DNA of 64,000 nt, from positions 1,367,298-1,431,297 of the forward strand of contig CM057151.1 in assembly GCA_029962745.1 (NCBI GenBank), written 5' to 3'. Of the stretch, positions 23,601-38,300 are shown piece after piece; position 1 is the first letter of the stretch; the number at the start of each line of letters is the position of its first letter. The notes under the pieces were generated by a model. That model saw only the letters and a list, made by a program, of their open reading frames with translations, had not been told where the DNA came from and made no database searches. Position numbers and translations under genes: made by a program. This stretch comes from Echinometra lucunter. Its lineage: Eukaryota > Echinodermata > Echinoidea > Camarodonta > Echinometridae.

Positions 23601-26600
23601 CAGCAAAATATAAATTATGTAGTATCCAGGATACACACCTTTTGATTCCATCATTTCCTCCCTTAAAATGAAACTAAATAACTTGCCTTAATTGAAGGAA
23701 AAGGATGTAATTCAAGGAAAAAGATTGCTTCAATCTATGAACTACCTGGTGCACTCTAAAACTCACGCAATATATATAAGATCAACGGTGGTTATCTAAA
23801 TTTATACATTCCCACCCCACAAAATTAGTCATGTAATTAGTCATTTTCCACTCAAAATACTTTGAGACCTTAAGTCTCTTTCCAATGTTTCTTGTCATTG
23901 CTTTCAGCAAATCCATTCACACGTTTTCACTCAGGCTTTTCACTTGCACTAGTACAATGAAATGTATCACAAACATAATGCTTTCCAATATTATGATTGA
24001 CAAACTAAAAATTTATGGAAAAAGTTATCGCTGATATGTCTATGAACTTAACTGGCACTCACATTTCACTGAAATAATCAAAGCAAAATATGACTGTTTT
24101 TAGAATAGGTGTTCACTAGCATACGGTAATAAAACAATTGAATTCAGGAATATGGCCCATGTTAATGTATATGTCAAAAATGGTAGAAAGGATGAAAAAA
24201 TGGATTGTATACTCACTTGTTGAATAGGTTAATTCCAACTCTATATCTCCTTCTCCTGGACGGTGTCATAGGAATAGATAATGATGGAACTAAAGGTCTC
24301 TTTTCACATAATTCCTCTATCTCTCCCGGTAATGTGTCATTGCTCTCTGATATGCTAGAATCGTCTGGGAAAGTGTATTTAGAAGATCCGCTACTCTCAC
24401 TACTCATACTATCACCAGTGTCTGATCTTGTCATTCTTACTGGAGTAGCTGATCCATTCATGATCGTTCCATTCCGCGTGCCTATCCTAGTGTCCTGGTT
24501 TTTACGTTTCCACACAGGGGAGTTCATTTGTCCAGTGCTATTGGCTTTGGCCATGCGTCTCTTAGCTGTGATTGCCACATTTTGGTTTTTGCCTACTGAT
24601 CCTGAGTGAGACCGTGATCTTAACTCTCCCTCTGTATCTGATCCTTCGGAATCCGTTGACGAGTGGACAAAATCCATGAGTGAGCCCTCAGGCGTCGCTA
24701 CAACAACAGATGGTACATCTGAAGAGCTGCTTTGATCTACATTGATAACCTCGAAGCTCTCACCACTGATGGTTGATGTGGTGGACATAGTGTCATCTCC
24801 ACGTATGTTGACCATTCTCCGACCACCAAGTATGTATTCCATGTTTACATCACTCTCAGTACCAGTACTTCCACTACTGCTCACAGACTCTCTCTTCTTA
24901 TCCACGCTGCCTTCCTGCCTCATACTAGTTGGTGTGTGGCTAGCTCGTAGAGAGTTGGTTTCTAGTGACTGCTCTGTGCTGTTACTACCGACACGCTTCC
25001 TGTCTGAAACTTCCTGTATTACAACATTTGAATCTGTCCTTGTTGGATGGCGGGAATAACTGGTATCTTCCACATGTTTGGTAGACGGGGATGCGTGACT
25101 CCTCTCAGCTGCCTGGTCCAGGGACTTTCTACCCTCCCTGAGTACCCCCATGGGTGGAGACTGTACCCATGGGCTTTCTTTCTTGGCAATCTTGCGATCT
25201 ATTACAGGAGACATGACATCATTACCTACAGAAACAGTCTTAATGGGTCTGCTGAGTGTTGGGCTTTCATTGCCATTAGAGCTATCTTTCATTCCTGTCA
25301 GTACAAATCCACAATGAGCACTGGAAGGCATCTCACTGGCCCTTACGACCACAGGACTTGGGACAGGGACACCACTTGCTGGACTACTGTTTTGCCCAAC
25401 AACTGGAGGACTCCCCGCCACATCAGGTATGCAAACTTTCCTTGCTACCTGTTTCTCACTTGTAGTGATGATCTTTGTGACAGCCCTACCACCACTAGGA
25501 GGTGAACTTCCAGGTGAACCTGGGGAAGGGGGCGAACTAGAGCCCCCTTTGCCAGGAGCTGTCTTCCATACCTCCTGAGATTGTACCCTTACAACATCTT
25601 TCTGAGTAATGATGGTCTTCTCAGATCGGGGTGACTGGCTCCGATCATGGAGTTCTGTAGATGAATTGTGTCTTGTCATTGTCAGGGTGACAACAACTTT
25701 CTTTCCACTCCCTTCTTTTACCTCTTCCACATCCCCACTGCTACCCTTGTCCTTTGGTGCAACTACTCCTTTGGGAAAGACATTATTGCTGTTGTTCCGA
25801 TGTTGTTCTGTTGGTGTTGATCTAACAACAGGAGATATACTGCTTTCATTTATAGCTTGTTTACTTTGGGCCTCTAGTTCCTTTTTAATACTGGCAAGCT
25901 CCTCAGGCCCTTCTTCAATGAATGATTGTTCTAATTTTCTCATAGCTCCTCTTGTATCTCTGATCACAGGAGATGATGAATCAGCATCTTCTATCACCAT
26001 CACCCTAGCACGATTGCTGTGTTTGGAGTGAATCTTTGCAGAGTAGTTCTTTAAATAGCTTGAGATTCGTGAGTCGGAACGCGTTCTTCGCAGTCGTTGA
26101 AATTCTTTCTGAAGTTCATGCTTGCGATATGCTTGTTGTATTACAAGAGCTGCTTTCTGAGCCTTGGCGCGACCACCATAGCGCTTCTCTAGCATCTCAA
26201 CCTATAGAAAGGAGAAAAAGAAACAAAACATTATTTTAGACAAAACAAAATCACTTCATAATAAATTGTGGAATCAAGTCAAGACTCAATAGACAAATAT
26301 AACATTGGTCATTTGCAAAAAAATGCTGTATCTCAATTTTTTGAGGAAATATTGTTTTGTTTCCAAATTTGTTAAAAATAAACAGTTCTTTACCTGCTTT
26401 GGAACAGAATGACTGCTCACCTACCTCTCTCAAAGTCCAATCAGAGAATGCCTGATCAGTACAACTATCACTCCACCCATCTTATCATAGTATAGCTAAT
26501 TATTGGTTCAAATCCTACTTGTGGGCAACAAATTAACATCCTGTACACAAGATCATACGCCCAACACATGTTCACTGCACTGATGGATATCAAACTGACG

Positions 26601-29353
26601 ACTATGTCACACAATTACGTTGTTTACTAACACCTGTCAATATGCCTCACAGTATTCCTCTCTAATTAGCAGTGACACATGCTGCTGTTCCCAACTGTTT
26701 CATAATGGACTAGACCGTGAGAATGAGAATCGTATGACTGCTCTACCTCACGACTCGGAAGTGATTTACTATGTTTTGGTTTTATGAATAAATAACAGAT
26801 GTTTCTGAAATGATGTAGTAATGAAATGTTTCAAACATGCACTACATGGTTTCTTAATTAATTAAGAAGCATATATTACACTGTACAGGTTTGGACTTTG
26901 GTCATTACATAACACCAAATCTTTGAATGAATGATAGCCGGCTTACATGATATCAGTGATTCAGAAGCAGGAAAAATCTAGATGAAAATACCTGGATTTT
27001 ATGAGTAACTGCATTATGTATTTTCAATTCTTTCAATTGAATGCAATAATTTGAGGGACTAATGAAACACACAATACACTTCTCATCTGGTTTGTAACCA
27101 TGAAACCTTGTAATTCACAAATAATGCAGCTATTCATCATATTCTCTAGCATTCACCCTTGGCTTATCCTATCATTAATGATTTCACTTGAAGTGTCAAC
27201 AAAAAGTAATGTGCAGGCTAAATTTCACTCTGCTTGGCACACACACACACACACACAACAACCACACCAAAAACACCACCATCAGCACCCACCACCAACA
27301 AAAACTACTTCCATAATATTGTTTTCTAATGCAACTTCTTTTTTTAATGCAAAATAGAAAGTCATTAAATATGGAAACATAAGAATACAGTATGATTTGT
27401 ATTTTGTGAAATAACTTGAATGTGATTTTATCTAGTAAGCTGGTAACTTCTCTACTCAGAATAAAATCAATTAAAAAATCAAGTTTATGAATTTTCCCCA
27501 TATATAAAGATTGGTTGAGGGGATGATATATGCATGCATTCCATTGACTCACCTGCTTTTGTTGCAGGTCTGGGGACAGCTCATAAGAACTGGCCAAGAA
27601 CTCGGACGGTTTGATGAGACGTTCCTCCTCCCTTCGTGCTTGATAGACTTCTCTCTCCTCAATGATGCCCGATTCCTTGACTTGTGAGAGGTCCCACCTG
27701 ATCTTTGTAGGTTTCTCCTGAGAGGTTCCTCTAAATGGGTAGTTGGAGAGTCAACAGCAATTGAAATGGCCGACTGACCCTAGTGTGTGGTTGTAGACTG
27801 TCTTAGAACAGCTTGCTCAGGAATGGTTATGCTTGCTTGAGTTGGAAAGACCTAGAAGGTGAGCTATGACGTTGAGGAGAGTCTGTAGATGTTGATGGTT
27901 GTGAGAAGAATTATCAGTCCTGGATTGCAATGGTTCTAGTTTCAGGCTTTGGTTTTCTCCTTGGGATAGGACGAGGGCTACCTTTGACAGTGACCTCAGG
28001 GGTTGGTGAGGAGTGCAGAGAGTCTGTCGAAGGTGGAGGAAGGTCCTCCGAGGAGTCTTAGGGGTGGTGTTTGGGTTTGGTGGAGGACTAGGTTTCCCTC
28101 CACGAGGGGTGGAACTAGGTGTCTGTGGAGTAGGTGTTGGTGGAGTTGCAGTCTGTGGAGTACTAATCTGTGTATCCTTTAGAGGAGTTGCCTCAGCAGA
28201 TTGGGCCTTTGGTGTATTGGAGTTGGAATCCTTCACACGCATCAGTAGGATCTGCTGCCACTTGCTGGTCACTGCACAAGAGACAAAAAAAGAAACACAA
28301 AGTAAGTAAAAGTGGTATCATCCATTACTAAGAACATGAGTTTCAAGTCCTGTCACAAACTATAATGACAAAACTAGGTAAAGAGACAATGGATTGTATG
28401 GAAGTGAGAATCCATAAATTCAATCATTACCACAAAAATGCTTCTTTTATTAATTTCATCATAAAATTACCATGGAAACCAATATTTCATCACTGTCTCA
28501 GCTGACGCACAAAGGAAAACCCCTTGCTCATTATGAGGGATTTATAATAAGTAGACAATATCAGACAATGAACTGCACAGGGTCATTTCAAAATAGTCAA
28601 TAAAATTCAAGGGACTATTTTATTATCTCTTCTATCATCATCTTTTCTTGCATATTAATTCAGCATCTATCTATCTTTCCACTTCACTTTCCACTCCACC
28701 CATCAGCAAATCATCGAAAAACTTCTGAAAAGGCAGGTAACAGATTTGAAAACCATACTCACATGTACTTGAGAAATACAATGCATGGTGCTGAATTATA
28801 CTTACAAATTTCAAAATATACCGTCTGCTTAAATACAATGGCTACTGTGAGAATCTTTATGATTCGAACTCTCATTGTAAATCACCTAACCAAGACAATT
28901 ATATCACATACCTCACAGGTGAAACTATTTACAGTTATTTGCATATCACCCCCGTACTATTATGAGATATCACACATCACCACACACATACCGGCACATT
29001 GCACAAGTGTTTGTTTTTGGATATTTTCAAATTCACAATAAGTCACAGTCCAATGTCTACAAGCACATGCAACTTACACACATACACACACACAAAGTGG
29101 GCTGGCTCAGCATGCGTGCATGCAGGACGTAGTATCTCTATGCAAATGAGGTCGAGTAGTACACCACGAATGAGGATATTTTAATGGCAACGCCTCCTGA
29201 CTGCTTTTGTTTGATGTACATAAACCTTACTTAGGTGGAATACTGCAATGACACAGTGTGATATTTGATCTGACAATGAAAGTCCGACACCAATTAAAAG
29301 ATTAAGAAATTAGTATCTCTGCCTAGCATAGCTACACAATGTCCCAGGCATTG

Positions 29354-29390
<37 letters not shown>

Positions 29391-32300
29391 ACCTTCTCAC
29401 CATAGCATCATATCACTGTTGTTTACAGCTATCAGTGATATTGACATTTTTCACTGTATGGCAAATATGCAGCTGCAATAACAACAGAACAGGATGCAGC
29501 ATATTTCATATAAAATAGTAATATTAAAAAACTTCATTTTCATGTATTTTGTTTGCTTGAGCAAAGGCTGTTTGCAAAATGCCAAAGATTGTGTTTCATA
29601 ATTATTGTAGGCTAATGGACCACAAACTTTAGAAGGTACTGAATATGGATAATGCTCAATTTTGTGGTGTTTTTTCACTGTCCATTCTTCAAGTCCTGTT
29701 GGTATTGTCACTGCGGTTTACAAATGGCAACAAAAAACCAAGAAACCCCAGAAAAAAACAACAGAATCTTGATTGATTGTGTGTCTGAATACCCTTGAAA
29801 TTCATTTTTGTGGTGAGATAAAAAACAAAGACAGCAAACAATGTATGGTTGTTTGAAGTTGAAAACAGGGTATGCTATCAAGTATTAAATAACTGTTCCA
29901 TTCATATAAGAAGGAACCAATAGAAATTGTCTAAGACAAAAGACAATTATCCCTAAAAGGGTATTAAAAGAAAGAAAATTCAAGGATTAAATAAAGCTCC
30001 CATCTTCTAAATTTGGGGGTGTCAGGAGTGGGATCTATTAATAGCTTCAATCATTCACACCTGGGGAGCTTAATATAGAAGAAGGACACCCTGCCTCAGG
30101 TGACCTAAAGATTATCCTGTTTAAGCCAGACTGTCAGGAGCTAGATGCTACACTCCCTAGGATACTCAACAAGTGTTGACAAAAGCACAAGTCTGTGAAC
30201 AAACATAGGCTGAAGTACTTCACAAAGTAGTGTCATTACTTGCAAATTAAAATCATCGAGGAGAGATGTAACATTCAGAAGAACATAAACATAAGTCCTG
30301 TCTGGAACACACCAATCTGGAAGTTAGGTTGTAAGCTTATTTCTGAAAATTAATGCCTGCATGAAGCTACAGTATTCCTTGTCTTTTCTGAAATATACAT
30401 GTACTTCACGGGAAATGTATGGTATTATCTTCATCACATTTTCCTTGAAGTAGTATCCAGGAATTCAAATTTCGGATTCAGAATTCTCAAACTGTTGCAT
30501 AAAAATGAAGAGCAATAACAATACACGGAACACAGTCTGCACTGCTTGCTTCTTTTCTGACAACTTATTGGATGGCAACAGACCCTAGGCAACAAAAATG
30601 ACAGAAACCTTATGTATTCCCGGTAAAGAATCTCTGAATATGTTAAGACTGCGCTCAGGGGAATATAGTCATCATACCTCATGCCCATTATTCACTTTCC
30701 TGTTTAAATGTATTTTGAATAGTGGTACATGAGGTTCAACAAGGGGTTACCAGCTCCTTGGGGTCATCTATCTCATGAGCACACACTGTAGGAATCAGTT
30801 TGCAGTTTGCAGGCACAAATCGGGTCTTTGAAACATGTTATAAGAAGTCTGAGGAGAAGAAGCAGGTCAGTGGGGATTGCACTATAGCTGCTCCACACAC
30901 ATCAGTAGGCAGTCTTGCTAGGCTTTTCTCAAGAAGCAGTGCATTTAAATAAGTGTCAATTAGGGTCTGTGCATGCAGATACATAAGAATCCCTCACAGC
31001 TTTGAAATTTATTATGCTCCTTTGAAATAAATATTGAATCTCAATTTAATGTCCCAATAAAATATGACATTATTTCACATTACTGTCATTATCGAGTTTC
31101 CATCCAGGACTTTATGAATCAAAATACCCACTTCTGGCATTTTTGTGTCTTTCTGCAGACATGTGGTGTACTCCTACAGGTGTATCAGAGTTCTGCAGTA
31201 TAATTTCATTTGACCTGGGCCCTTCCACTGGCAAGGCATAGATGACAGAAGGACAATTATTCACTTCCCTTTAGGTTTGGTGGTTTGCTACCTGGGCTCC
31301 TGGCACCCCTGGACCCTTTCCTGTTTATTGTAGAGTANNNNNNNNNNNNNNNNNNNNNNNNNNNNNNNNNNNNNNNNNNNNNNNNNNNNNNNNNNNNNNN
31401 NNNNNNNNNNNNNNNNNNNNNNNNNNNNNNNNNNNNNNNNNNNNNNNNNNNNNNNNNNNNNNNNNNNNNNNNNNNNNNNNNNNNNNNNNNNNNNNNNNNN
31501 NNNNNNNNNNNNNNNNNNNNNNNNNNNNNNNNNNNNNNNNNNNNNNNNNNNNNNNNNNNNNNNNNNNNNNNNNNNNNNNNNNNNNNNNNNNNNNNNNNNN
31601 NNNNNNNNNNNNNNNNNNNNNNNNNNNNNNNNNNNNNNNNNNNNNNNNNNNNNNNNNNNNNNNNNNNNNNNNNNNNNNNNNNNNNNNNNNNNNNNNNNNN
31701 NNNNNNNNNNNNNNNNNNNNNNNNNNNNNNNNNNNNNNNNNNNNNNNNNNNNNNNNNNNNNNNNNNNNNNNNNNNNNNNNNNNNNNNNNNNNNNNNNNNN
31801 NNNNNNNNNNNNNNNNNNNNNNNNNNNNNNNNNNNNNAATTACTTTGTTTTTCCAAATATGATTAATGACATATCAAGTGATGTAAAGGTTTTTTTTTTT
31901 TTAAATATGAAACAGCAGTTCCATGATTAATGAGATATCATGTGATGTAAAGAAGAATCCCTTATTGCATATTTAGATGCAAAGTACTTAATGTTGCAAC
32001 AACAAAAAAGTGAAGGTATGAGGTATTAGCAATATAGATATAGACATAGTGAAACTTCACTGCATTCATTATTTGCAATGATTTTCTTTTGCACGATGAT
32101 GTAATACATTATGAAACCATAGAAATCACAGAAAGTGATGATAGAAGTAGAACGTTATTCAATATGATACAGGAAGTTTGTTCTAGAACAGACTAAGCTC
32201 AACTTGTAAATACTTGAAATGCTGCTGAAATATAAGCATGATAAAACATGCTATTTCATGATTTTTCAGTATTCTCTTGCAAATTGTTTTGGTAGAGTGA

Positions 32301-35300
32301 AGGATAGAATTTCTTTGTGCAAGAAAGTAGAAAGAACAATAAGTGAAAGCAAACTTGATATACAGAGAGAGACCTGCTAGTATTGCAATGAGTCATCAAC
32401 GTTCAATGTTAAATTTTGATATTTTGAAAGGAAGTACCACCACTTCCGAAGGGTAACAGATCAGTATTATCCCTCATATTTCTAACAAGTATTGATAACT
32501 GCATGGTTCTATCTGTGAATTCCAAGCAGGGAAATTCTTTCAAGGATAAATTCACAAGCTATATAGAGTAATTTCTCATAATGACTTTAGAACATATACT
32601 TATCCTTTCCTTTATAATTCAAGTTTACTGTATTTCTTCTGCTAACATTTATAATAGAAACCTGTTTATAATTCAATCTGAGAGTCATAGGTTTATGAAA
32701 TGTGTGGAAATGTGTAAAATATTTTCATTTAATGAAAGTAAGAATTCAGTGAGTATGATGTTTCTAGTGTTTTAAGGCCATAATGAATATTCAACAGATA
32801 TTCAATGATATCAAAATAGTGGGGGAAAAGGAGAACCCTTCCCCTTCTCCCTTCTCCCCCTCAAAAAGAGCAAAGAGATAATAAATAATATTTATTTTAA
32901 AAAAAGGAGGATAACAGTATACATCCACAGGATTTGGGTCAGGGCTATCCTGAAAACCTCAGCATCCCATGATGCCTTGCCTTACGATAAAAAGACAAGC
33001 AATCTTAAGTAGAAGGATCTGGTAATGCTTGCAAGGTATCTAATGTATGAAAGTGAATCCATGTGGTTTGAAGGTTCTCAGCCTATACAGTCTTTGTTTC
33101 CTGCTATCCAAGAGATCCAATGCCATTTGGTCTGATGGATATATGCCAATCTTCTTGCAGCCTAACTTTTATTACAAACTTTGCGATAAGCCGCAAAATT
33201 TGAAAATGAAGCTTTGAGAGTCATGAGAGAAAATGAAAGCAGGAAATATATTGAAACCTGATGATGAGCAGACATATCTTGTGGCTTTGATGTTATTCAC
33301 AATGGCAAGATTTAATGGGAAAGTTTCTCCTTTCTTGTTCAAGATAAAACATAATGCTCCGAACAGAGACTGAAAGCAACAATCAATTATATTTTACAAT
33401 AAACAAAACACATCATCAAAGCTAAACCATCAATCATTTTATAAAATGAAAAGTAGAAGACTTACTCTAGCACCAACTGGTTGAAATCCTTCTGAAGATT
33501 TCCAAGGTATTCACCAATCTTCTGCTTACTGAATCCTGTTCTCTTGAGAAGGAACTTAGCTACCTCATGAGGAGAGTTGTCTATAAACCTGTTCTCAATT
33601 AAGAACTTGATTCCTTTCTCTGGTTTTCTGTAGAAATAGAAACAAACAGAAAAAATAATAACATAAAAAACATTTTTAAAAATACACTGAATGGAAGCAC
33701 AACAGTTTCAGATTTGCCAAATACAACTTTCCTAAATTTGTGAGTAGATGTGATTTTTTGAATATTTTATGCCAAGTAATAAAATCACAACTGACAAAAT
33801 AAATTATATTCCTGTGAAAATTGAAAATATTAATTAGAATTTATGAAAACATTTTTTCCTGTAATGATAACCTTTTTTCTCTATATCACTGTTATGAATT
33901 GCTCTGTATATAGAGGCACAGGCAATACAAGTTGGCATTGATTAAGTCATTTGTAACAAAGGGAATTTATTTGGTAATGTCTATACCTGACTTGAGGAAC
34001 TCAAGTATGATAATATGGGTAAGAGAGGAAGGAGAAGAAGTTTAATCTTACATGAACCAGATATCCTTCCCTCTTCATCATGTCATTTTAAATCCAGGTA
34101 ACATTTGTATTCTTTCTTTACAGGAGAATTTATTTTAAAACACAACATAACTCTCAACTAGATCAAGATCCTGCTTTTCATGATAAAGTTGACAAATTGA
34201 TATATTTTCAATTAGTTTTGTACCATATACAGTATCTACATTTGACAGTAAAAAAGAACCCATGTCAACTGTAAAATATCTGAGGCAATCATATGTGTTT
34301 AGCAAGTATATATGATCCATACTACTACAATTCTCACACACAATCAAACAAACAAACAACAAAAAAAACAACCAACAAACAAAAATAAGAACAGTTGCAT
34401 AATCTGTTGATATCTCTCAACCTCTAAGTATGCTATTATTACCAGCAAAAGCCTGTGGTAAAATTCCTTATGCTCATTCACAAAAAGTTATTTTGCTTTG
34501 TTATGGGTTCAGTTACTAGGACAGCAAAAATAAATATTCATATCAAAAGATCTATTAATGGCGATCTAATGGAATGATTGCGGGTGCATGCATTGTATAC
34601 ATGCATACGACCTTGTATTAGATCCTTGTATTGAGTATTGTACAGATCCATTGCCAATTGTTCAATTACATAGAACTTGCAATTTTTCTCATGGGACTTT
34701 ATGGAAAATATATCAAACCACTTTAAGATGAAAATTTCATAACAATAAAGCCACTTCAAATGCTCAGTGAGAGAATCAAGGATTGATATATCAGGCATGA
34801 ATAAAAAAAAAAAAGTATATCAACATAATTTCTTTCTCCAAGAATATTATTCTTAACCAAAGTCAATAATAACATCATATAACAAGTCAATTCAAACTAT
34901 TGTACCAAGTATGTTGATGAGAATGCCCTCAACTAATTAATTATTGAAAGATGATACAGAGTCAAGGAATGCAAGGCTTTCCTTGGGAATGCTATGATCA
35001 ATTAAAGACAAGTATTAGACAAAGCTTAATACAGCATTCTACTTCAATCAGAATAAAAACCCTATCACAGCTTAATGTAAACTCCTCACAAATGGACTCC
35101 ACCCTGTAATATACTCATCCATCAGTTCAATCTAAAACCTCTATCAATTAACAACCATGAAACCATTAAAGCAATGAAATGTCAAGATGTCAATAATTTT
35201 CTATGAGCCCCAATTGAATATATGATCCTCGGAATACTGTTAACTACATCATGCTGTGTGTGTAAAACTTCTTGAAGGAAATCATAGCATGATATCAGAG

Positions 35301-38300
35301 CATGAAACTTCATACAGGGGTTATCAACTTGAAAACCATGCCCGATTGATATGACGTAGAATACTGGTTTAGGCATAATCACAGCATGACATGGGTATTG
35401 AGTACCGGGCATGACGTCAAAAATATTTCCTGGGCTAGGATCTGATTTTGTAAACGGTTTTCAACCTGACCTCATTCTGGGTTCAAGAGAGAAAAAATAA
35501 ATCAGGAATTATGTCTGGCTTCAAGGGCTCCTGAGTTTCAATTGAAATAAAGAATTCCTGGAACTATATTAATTAATTCCATACTTTATAACAAGATGAC
35601 CAGAAATGTAATTCTTAGAGAATACATGGAAGAGGATAAACCTACACCTACACATACATCCCAGTAGATGGGACTTCACAAAGGTGATAATTGTGAAATA
35701 TTTCCCATCCTCAAACACCAACCTACTAAAAATAATCCATTGCAAGATACTGTCTGATTCATCATCTTTCCTAATAACTTCAAATGGGAAAATGTCCCAG
35801 TTATTTTCATCAGTTTCTTGGTATTCTGTATTTTAATCAAAATGCTGAAATAAATAGCAATACAGGACAAGGATGTAAAAGTTTTCAGTGAGCTATGTCA
35901 CACCTTACTTTTGCTTTTGAAACTGCAAATAAAACTAAGCAATTAATCAAACCAATTCAATATAAATTTTTTCCATGCCCATGATTTAACAGCAAAATAT
36001 AAATTATGTAGTATCCAGGATACACACCTTTTGATTCCATCATTCCTCCCTTAAAATGAAACTAAATAACTTGCCTTAATTGAAGGAAAAGGATGTAATT
36101 CAAGGAAAAGATTGCTTCAATCTATGAACTAACCTGGTGCACTCTAAAACTCACGCAATATATATAAGATCAACGGTGGTTATCTAAATTTATACATTCC
36201 CACCCCACAAAATTAGTCATGTAATTAGTCATTTTCCACTCAAAATACTTTGAGACCTTAAGTCTCTTTCCAATGTTTCTTGTCATTGCTTTCAGCAAAT
36301 CCATTCACACGTTTTCACTCAGGCTTTTCACTTGCACTAGTACAATGAAATGTATCACAAACATAAGCTTTCCAATATTATGATTGACAAACTAAAAATT
36401 TATGGAAAAAGTTATCGCTGATATGTCTATGAACTTAACTGGCACTCACATTTCACTGAAATAATCAAAGCAAAATATGACTGTTTTTAGAATAGGTGTT
36501 CACTAGCATACGGTAATAAAACAATTGAATTCAGGAATATGGCCCATGTTAATGTATATGTCAAAAATGGTAGAAAGGATGAAAAATGGATTGTATACTC
36601 ACTTGTTGAATAGGTTAATTCCAACTCTATATCTCCTTCTCCTGGACGGTGTCATAGGAATAGATAATGATGGAACTAAAGGTCTCTTTTCACATAATTC
36701 CTCTATCTCTCCCGGTAATGTGTCATTGCTCTCTGATATGCTAGAATCGTCTGGGAAAGTGTATTTAGAAGATCCGCTACTCTCACTACTCATACTATCA
36801 CCAGTGTCTGATCTTGTCATTCTTACTGGAGTAGCTGATCCATTCATGATCGTTCCATTCCGCGTGCCTATCCTAGTGTCCTGGTTTTTACGTTTCCACA
36901 CAGGGGAGTTCATTTGTCCAGTGCTATTGGCTTTGGCCATGCGTCTCTTAGCTGTGATTGCCACATTTTGGTTTTTGCCTACTGATCCTGAGTGAGACCG
37001 TGATCTTAACTCTCCCTCTGTATCTGATCCTTCGGAATCCGTTGACGAGTGGACAAAATCCATGAGTGAGCCCTCAGGCGTCGCTACAACAACAGATGGT
37101 ACATCTGAAGAGCTGCTTTGATCTACATTGATAACCTCGAAGCTCTCACCACTGATGGTTGATGTGGTGGACATAGTGTCATCTCCACGTATGTTGACCA
37201 TTCTCCGACCACCAAGTATGTATTCCATGTTTACATCACTCTCAGTACCAGTACTTCCACTACTGCTCACAGACTCTCTCTTCTTATCCACGCTGCCTTC
37301 CTGCCTCATACTAGTTGGTGTGTGGCTAGCTCGTAGAGAGTTGGTTTCTAGTGACTGCTCTGTGCTGTTACTACCGACACGCTTCCCTGTCTGAAACTTC
37401 CTGTATTACAACATTTGAATCTGTCCTTGTTGGATGGCGGGAATAACTGGTATCTTCCACATGTTTGGTAGACGGGGATGCGTGACTCCTCTCAGCTGCC
37501 TGGTCCAGGGACTTTCTACCCTCCCTGAGTACCCCCATGGGTGGAGACTGTACCCATGGGCTTTCTTTCTTGGCAATCTTGCGATCTATTACAGGAGACA
37601 TGACATCATTACCTACAGAAACAGTCTTAATGGGTCTGCTGAGTGTTGGGCTTTCATTGCCATTAGAGCTATCTTTCATTCCTGTCAGTACAAATCCACA
37701 ATGAGCACTGGAAGGCATCTCACTGGCCCTTACGACCACAGGACTTGGGACAGGGACACCACTTGCTGGACTACTGTTTTGCCCAACAACTGGAGGACTC
37801 CCCGCCACATCAGGTATGCAAACTTTCCTTGCTACCTGTTTCTCACTTGTAGTGATGATCTTTGTGACAGCCCTACCACCACTAGGAGGTGAACTTCCAG
37901 GTGAACCTGGGGAAGGGGGGCGAACTAGAGCCCCCTTTGCCAGGAGCTGTCTTCCATACCTCCTGAGATTGTACCCTTACAACATCTTTCTGAGTAATGA
38001 TGGTCTTCTCAGATCGGGGTGACTGGCTCCGATCATGGAGTTCTGTAGATGAATTGTGTCTTGTCATTGTCAGGGTGACAACAACTTTCTTTCCACTCCC
38101 TTCTTTTACCTCTTCCACATCCCCACTGCTACCCTTGTCCTTTGGTGCAACTACTCCTTTGGGAAAGACATTATTGCTGTTGTTCCGATGTTGTTCTGTT
38201 GGTGTTGATCTAACAACAGGAGATATACTGCTTTCATTTATAGCTTGTTTACTTTGGGCCTCTAGTTCCTTTTTAATACTGGCAAGCTCCTCAGGCCCTT

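Larger units (their letters stand above)
19443..31337 (+). repeat. Left copy of an 11.9 kb direct duplication ending at the gap (probable assembly artefact)
   Basis: From AATTACTTTGTTTTTCCAAA at 19443 to CCTGTTTATTGTAGAGTA at 31337 the sequence matches 31838-43734 in the same order and orientation. It includes three IQSEC exons and all intronic microsatellites. Differences are mostly one-base indels plus a few substitutions, and become frequent in this copy after about 27.2 kb, toward the gap. This is the pattern of two overlapping contigs or haplotypes placed end to end. Confidence 0.93.

Noticed and set aside
24205..26239. Plus-strand open frames (up to about 150 codons) opposite the IQ/linker exon
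   Set aside because: They are antisense shadows of the conserved minus-strand exon. The same shadows recur at 36525-38419.
31257..31866. Open frames of about 190-200 codons across 31257-31866
   Set aside because: They run through the N gap; the residues there are unknown and the ends have no coding character.
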